A stretch of 64,000 nt of DNA, from contig CM070913.1 of NCBI GenBank assembly GCA_036417435.1, positions 21,854,680 through 21,918,679 of the forward strand, written 5' to 3'. The stretch is from Inia geoffrensis (lineage: Eukaryota; Chordata; Mammalia; Artiodactyla; Iniidae). Made by a program: the position numbers and the translations under genes. The notes beneath the pieces were generated by a model, which ran no database searches, was not told where the DNA came from, and saw only the letters and a list, made by a program, of their open reading frames with translations. Below are positions 59,141 to 64,000 of the stretch, piece after piece (the first letter of the stretch is position 1; every line of letters begins with the position of its first letter).

Positions 59141-60010
59141 CAGGTAGGGTCTGGAACAACGGAGGGAAGAAAGCAGGTGGATCATATTAGGCTTTGCCAT
59201 GGTTAATTTAGTTAGAAGTGATTGGCTTAGATGCGTGCAGCCAATATTTGACATCATGTATATATCTTGTTTAGCATCATGCCTCTAAATTGTTACCACT
59301 GGAGAGACCGTGAGCTGTCACTGTGGACCGAACCAGGTGTTTGGTCGGGTTGCTACTTAGAGGTGCTGATGGAGATGGCGCTGTACTCAGCAAAGACGGA
59401 GCATTTTGTGTGGTTTCTAAAAGCTGATTCATTTTTACTTCACGGCACCGGTCTCTGAACTACTGTAAGTGCTTCTTCAGCAGAATCCCGGGGTGTGCGA
59501 ATGGGCTTTTGAATACGGGCTGCAACTTTTAATTGAACAATGTGGTTTAACTGGGAATTTTCTGTTCTATGATTCGAGGATGTGAAAATGGACTTACTTG
59601 AAAGGCTGAAAGGTCTGATGCACACCGTTACGCTGATGCGAGGTGGGATTCGAATTGTGCCTGGGATGTACCAGGCAGCCCAAGTGGTTTAGAGCTAACT
59701 GCGACTCCCACGATGGAAAATAAATTGCCACACGCACACAGTCCAAAAGTGCAACCCAAGTCAAGCACAGGGCTTTTTCGAGAAATATTCACTATGGTTC
59801 TTGAGCCCATCCTGCTGGATCCCCCCCACCCTGTATCCCTTCCTTACTCCCAACCAGCTCCCCCAAAATGTGGAAGGGGAATCCACCAAAGTCACCCAAG
59901 GATATCCCGCCATTAATTAAATAAATGAGCATGGGCTTCTACACTAGGTGAGACCTATGCCAAAGGTGCTTACGCTTTTACACTTGGGGCCCTATCTTGC
60001 CACACACCTT
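59141..60010. other. Repeat-poor sequence with one tRNA-like module
   Basis: No gene was recognised. The tRNA-like module at 59643-59715 is listed separately. Confidence 0.4.
59643..59715 (-). repeat. Possible ancient tRNA-derived SINE module
   Basis: Read on the minus strand, the stretch begins TGGGAGTCGCAGTTAGCTCT and ends CACAATTCGAATCCCA. The latter resembles a polymerase III B-box (TTCGAATCC), and the end bases TGGGA/TCCCA can pair. CCACTTGGGCTGCCTGG lies between. It could be a fossil SINE of the MamSINE1 kind. Clover-leaf pairing is too degraded for a functional tRNA. Confidence 0.35.
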
Positions 60011-60030
60011 CAGCTGGTTGCCTAGCAACC
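60011..60030. promoter_or_regulatory. RFX X-box with adjacent E-box
   Basis: GTTGCC-T-AGCAAC (60017-60029) fits the RFX X-box consensus GTNRCC-N(0-3)-RGYAAC at every position, with a one-base spacer. The flanking bases extend the symmetry to GGTTGCC...GCAACC (60016-60030). The E-box CAGCTG (60011-60016) abuts it. RFX factors drive ciliary and neural gene expression. Binding in vivo is not shown. Confidence 0.6.
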
Positions 60031-61310
60031 AGGAGAGACCCACTGAGCATGCTCACGGAGAAGCCTAATTGCTATCACAATTTACTTTTGTTGTTTTTTT
60101 TTTTTTAAAGCCCATTAACCAAAACAGGATGTTTTCCTTTTTGAAGGACAAGTAGAGTGTGCATGAATTTGAAAGGCAAGAGAGTATATTTCAATACCAA
60201 AACAATTCATTAAATGCCGATGCCAGCCATGTATGCGAGTACACGTAACAAACAAAATTTAGAGCAGATTGACATTAAACAAAGTAAAAATTCCTATTTA
60301 TTCAGATTTTGATAGACTCATTTCCTTTATTATCTTTTTTGGTTGTGGCTTTTTTCCTAAGAAAGGCGTTGAGTAAGGGGGTGTGTGTGAAATTTTCTGT
60401 CATACGATCAAGTATATTAAGAAACTTCGTTAAAGATTTAGACTGATTTATACAGGAGATAGTATGTTTCTCTTCCATGCTCTTCTTTCCTTCCTTCGTT
60501 TCTTCTTTTTTTTTAATCTCCTAATGGTTCCAAGTCTGAAGCTAAGATTTAACTTCGTTCATCTTTTCACAAAGGGCAAGAAATCATTTTGTGTACCTCA
60601 GAGAGAAAGGCAGTTTTTCCTAACTTCAAGACAAAACACACATTTTATGTTAGGTTAACCTAATCTATCCATTTATTGAAACCTCTCCACAATTGCTTGA
60701 TTTTTCCTAATGTCTGGATTTGGAGATAAAATATACTCAGAACTTTAAGTAGCTATTGAACCAGTTTTGTTACTAAACAGAATGCCTTTTTAAATAAATA
60801 TTATACATTTCCAAAATTCTCCCTAAATTTTTTCTTTCGAATTTTCTAACTCATTTTGAAAAATTAACTCAATGTTTTTAACTTAACATATTTTGTGTAA
60901 ATAACCTTATATTCCCATGAATCTAGGGATTCTAATATGAGGACATGCCTTTTAATTAACTCCATGACCCTGTCTCATGCTCAGTTCCACATGTGGAACC
61001 AAATGTGACAAATTTATTTGTACTAGATTGCTTTCACGCCGGGGAACGCTCACAGGATAAAGCTCTCCCCACTCCCCTCTAGGAACGAACAGATATCAGC
61101 AAGCAAACAAGATGAAATAAATTCATGAGGGGGGAGCCGTATGCTTATCGAAGCCTTGGCTCTACCACAACTGCCGTCTCCCACTCCAGCCCTGGCTTTT
61201 TATTCCTTCAGTGACCATGGCATTCTGGGTAGAAAATGTTGCATTGATGGCGCTTCTGTTGTCAATCCTGGAAGAGTACAGAACTAACGCTCCGTTCAAT
61301 GGCACTGTTT
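60031..61310. other. Unique AT-rich sequence, no gene
   Basis: No repeat or coding feature was recognised apart from short T runs. All frames are 64 codons or shorter. Confidence 0.45.
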
Positions 61311-61314
61311 TTCT

Positions 61315-61318
<4 letters not shown>

Positions 61319-61351
<33 letters not shown>

Positions 61352-61370
61352 TGTGTGTGTGTGTGTGGTG
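61319..61370. repeat. (GT)n microsatellite
   Basis: A long GTGTGT array is interrupted once by GCGC. The array is likely length-variable. Confidence 0.93.
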
Positions 61371-61737
61371 TGTTTTCCCAAACAATAGTCTTTGTTTACA
61401 CATGAGCCAGCGGTTTTACCATTCCCTCAGAGACAACCAGTAGAGGCAGCAAAGTTTAGCAGATGAACAGTATTCCCTGATGTCCCAGCATCAGTAAGAA
61501 ATCTGGAAGACATACTGCATAAGAAATTAATAAAATCAAAAGATTTCATTTCACTATGATTAACCCTATTATGCATAGAAGCAGGTCAAGCCATGGGGGT
61601 AATGAAAAGCTAAACAAGGCTAATTGGCGGAGTCAGGAGACTTGGGGGCCAGTGGTTGTGCCTATGATGACATAACTGGTGAAACAGAACTTGTTTCCTT
61701 CTTTTTCCAAAAAAACTATAACACAAAAAATAAAATA

Positions 61738-61790
61738 CACATACACACATACATACATACATACATACATACACATGTATACACAATATG
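61738..61790. repeat. (ACAT)n array
   Basis: CACATACATACATACATACA runs into ACACATGTATACACA. A tetranucleotide microsatellite. Confidence 0.9.
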
Positions 61791-61950
61791 TGTGTGTTTT
61801 TAATTACATGGCTGGAAACACATTCCGTAGTTTCACATATGTTCTTTAGTATGTGAATATAGATGCTCCTAAGGGAAATCTTTCTTCACTTTCATTCATG
61901 TTAACAACTTTCTTCTCTCTCTTCTCTCCCCCAGTCCTCTGTTTCATTGG

Positions 61951-61970
61951 TCTCTCTCCCTCTCTCTCTG

Positions 61971-62028
<58 letters not shown>

Positions 62029-62060
62029 CGACTCACATACATACATACACACAAACGGAC
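61951..62060. repeat. Compound (CT)n-(CA)n-(CATA)n microsatellite
   Basis: A TCTCTCTC tract (about 61951-61990) passes directly into CACACA (about 61990-62024) and then ACATACATACACACA. The two overlapping frames here are translations of the repeat. Confidence 0.93.
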
Positions 62061-63450
62061 TCTGCAAAAGTCTTAGTCCTTGGTGTTTTGGAATTACCAA
62101 CATGTTTTGAGAGGAAAGTAATTTTTCAATTTCTGTTTTATCCCAAACCTAACAGGTGACTGGCCTAAAGGGAGTTTGTTCCCCCATCCCCTGTTCAGTG
62201 CGGCTGGCTCACCACAGCCCGAGCTTCTCGGAATTTAAATCACATATGAACATTTGGGAGTGATGAGAGCTTTTATGAACGGAAAGAATTGAAGCCACTG
62301 TTTCATCTTCCTCCTCTCTCTCTCAAAGGAGGATCAGAATTGATTGTTTTCTCTCACCTGTAGCCATTTTCTTATTTTAGTGCATGGATAATATCTAGAC
62401 CCATGTTGTTTTCGAGTTTTCTCAACCTTAATCCCTAGAAATCCCGTAGAGTATGTCAAATTAGAACTTCCTTCCCGCAAATACATCTTCACATTGCTGT
62501 GCAATTAATTCAATACGTATCTTAGAATTTGAGGCTCTTAAACATTTTTGCTGAAGTGTATAGATTTCCTCCTCGCTCACTGTTTCTGTGCTTTCCCCTG
62601 CTTCCTCCTTCCCACCCCACTCTCCTGCTATATTTCAAATATTAATACTTATACTCTACATCTCCCCCCCCCCTACCAAATTCTATTGGTTTCAACTTAC
62701 AAAAGTTCTCTATAATATAGCCATCCCCTCTTTTCTACAAAACCCGACATTTTGGCTTTGGATGCAGCAAAACCTGGACACTACGTTCATATGTAGAAAT
62801 CCAAAGTCTAAAAAAAAAAGTTACTAGATACTGATATACAGTATGCTCTTCTGTTGGTTATAAAAGGAAACTATTTCCTTTTCTTTGCAGGTTCTATACA
62901 AAATAGCACAAAGATAGCAAACTACGTTAAATGATCAAATTTCCACGTACGTAGGTATGTTTCTGACTGCATGCAGGCACATTAAAAGTCAGAGTTTCCT
63001 AACTGATGCTTTTGAAATCTCCAAGAATTGCAAAGCAGCTTTTCTTACCAAAATGCATTTGAGCCAGTCCTAAGACTGTCTAGAACCCTTATTCATACCA
63101 AAAGACCTCCAAACAATTGGCAAACATTTCATTTTACTAAAAAGAGAAATACATATGCATGCCTACTGGTTTATTACAATTGACATTCCTTGAGGATATG
63201 GGATGCATGTAATAAATATGATTGTATAATCATCAAAAGCCACAGTTAGAAGAATCTCCTACTGACTTGATGGATAACACAGATTTTCAAAGATTTGGGT
63301 AAAAATTGCATATATTTTCTTCTTACAAGAACAAACATCTCATGTAAATTTCACTAAAATAGAAAGAAGACTGCTTAAACTGGGAGAGAGGGAGTCAGAT
63401 TTTTTTTAATTAAGCTTTTAACGCTATAGAATTGGTTACCGGATAGGTTT
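62061..63450. other. Unique sequence, no gene
   Basis: No repeat family or coding feature was recognised. A run of nine Cs lies at 62664-62673. Confidence 0.45.
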
Positions 63451-63453
63451 TTT

Positions 63454-63470
63454 GGGGGGGGGTGGGGGGG
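63454..63470 (+). repeat. G-run tract
   Basis: Nine Gs, one T, then seven Gs, preceded by T6. It could fold as a G-quadruplex or G-slippage structure. Confidence 0.9.
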
Positions 63471-64000
63471 TTAGTAGAAAAAACTCACAAAAATATTTTA
63501 AATAATGCATACCTAATGTTTATTTTCTTATTAGTAATTGTTATGAAACCAGAATACTTTGCCAGCTTATCTGACTGCACCTGTTACTAGATATTTCCAA
63601 GAGACTCACACACCAATTTTGCCTGAGTGCACCGGGTGTATTTCCCGTTGTTTTGATGTTACAGTCAGGGCATGGGCAGTTTGCATTCAAACAAGAGGGC
63701 ACGTTTTATTCAAAGAGGGAAAGTGATGTCCTTGGAACTTCAACCTTAACGAAACATTTTTCAAAAGGACACGCTGATTGGAATGGGAAAAGATCCAAAT
63801 AGAGGCAGCCACAGAGAGAAGGGTTGAGTGCGTGATAGGGAAGAAAGGGAAATGGATTAGATCAGCAAACCAAAACGATAGGATCCCAAGAGACTTCTTA
63901 AAAAATCTGTATGAAGTCATTACAGGCACACAGCATAATCCTGCAGGGTAAATGCACGCTCTAGAATGCAGAGAAAGTTTGCCCTCCAAGCTGAGTTTCT
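63471..64000. other. Unique sequence to window end
   Basis: No feature was recognised. A 100-codon minus-strand frame (63687-63989) is unexplained and treated as chance. Confidence 0.4.

Noticed and set aside
59643..59715. Functional tRNA gene on the minus strand
   Set aside because: The B-box is degraded and the T-arm does not pair properly. A fossil SINE fits better.
61846..62159. Frames of 70-85 codons on both strands
   Set aside because: They are low-complexity translations of the CT/CA microsatellite.
1..64000. Bacterial-type systems (operons, defence islands, prophage)
   Set aside because: SINE, LINE, MaLR and MIR content shows vertebrate nuclear DNA. No such genes occur, and I see no novel coding system in this window.

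Overview
The window looks like mammalian nuclear DNA from a cetacean, probably a toothed whale. The strongest evidence is six short (about 200 bp) tRNA-derived SINEs that start GGGCTTCCCTGGTGGCGCAG and end in GTACCGC plus an A run (the CHR-2 type), together with two longer, older SINEs of the same lineage (CHR-1/CHRL type). Several truncated LINE-1 copies also carry the cetartiodactyl 3' end (ACTGATTCACTTTGTTATAA ... AATAAAGATGTT + poly-A). Fossil layers shared by all placental mammals (MIR, L2, MLT1/MaLR, Tigger and hAT-Charlie MITEs, old L1M/L1ME) fill much of the rest.

I find no protein-coding gene, exon, rRNA, functional tRNA, CRISPR array or operon. Every open reading frame is short (161 codons at most). 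The longer ones are either translations of repeats or lie in sequence I cannot recognise. The window is best read as a gene desert or a very large intron.

Layout: 1-8.6 kb is mostly unique AT-rich DNA with MIR, L2, L1M and Tigger relics. 9.6-10.5 kb holds a CHR-2 SINE and an L1ME-like fragment. 11-15 kb is largely unique. 15.2-16.2 kb holds a long CHR SINE and an L1 with a 5' inversion. 16.5-19.2 kb carries L2, MIR, a hAT MITE and an MLT1 LTR. 19.2-24 kb is mostly unique. 24-27.4 kb carries an L1 tail, MIR, a young CHR-2 copy and L2 around a repeat-free, homeodomain-motif-rich block. 29-36.9 kb is repeat-dense: AT arrays, a CHR-2 copy, a 101-bp tandem duplication, five L1 pieces and an MaLR internal region. 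38-46 kb is a nest of old L1, with a CHR-2 and an inverted L1 inside an antisense L1, plus MLT1. 46-50.4 kb holds a SINE inside a hAT MITE, an unclassified ancient repeat and another L1. 50.4-64 kb is mostly unique, with one CHR-2, one L1 piece and microsatellites, and contains the best candidate regulatory DNA (about 58.2-60.1 kb, including an RFX X-box).

No genes cooperate here. What can be read is an insertion history (old L1/MLT1/MIR, then L1 and long CHR, then CHR-2) and a few repeat-free blocks that may be conserved developmental enhancers. Family names come from recognition by eye, and fossil-repeat boundaries are approximate to tens of bases.
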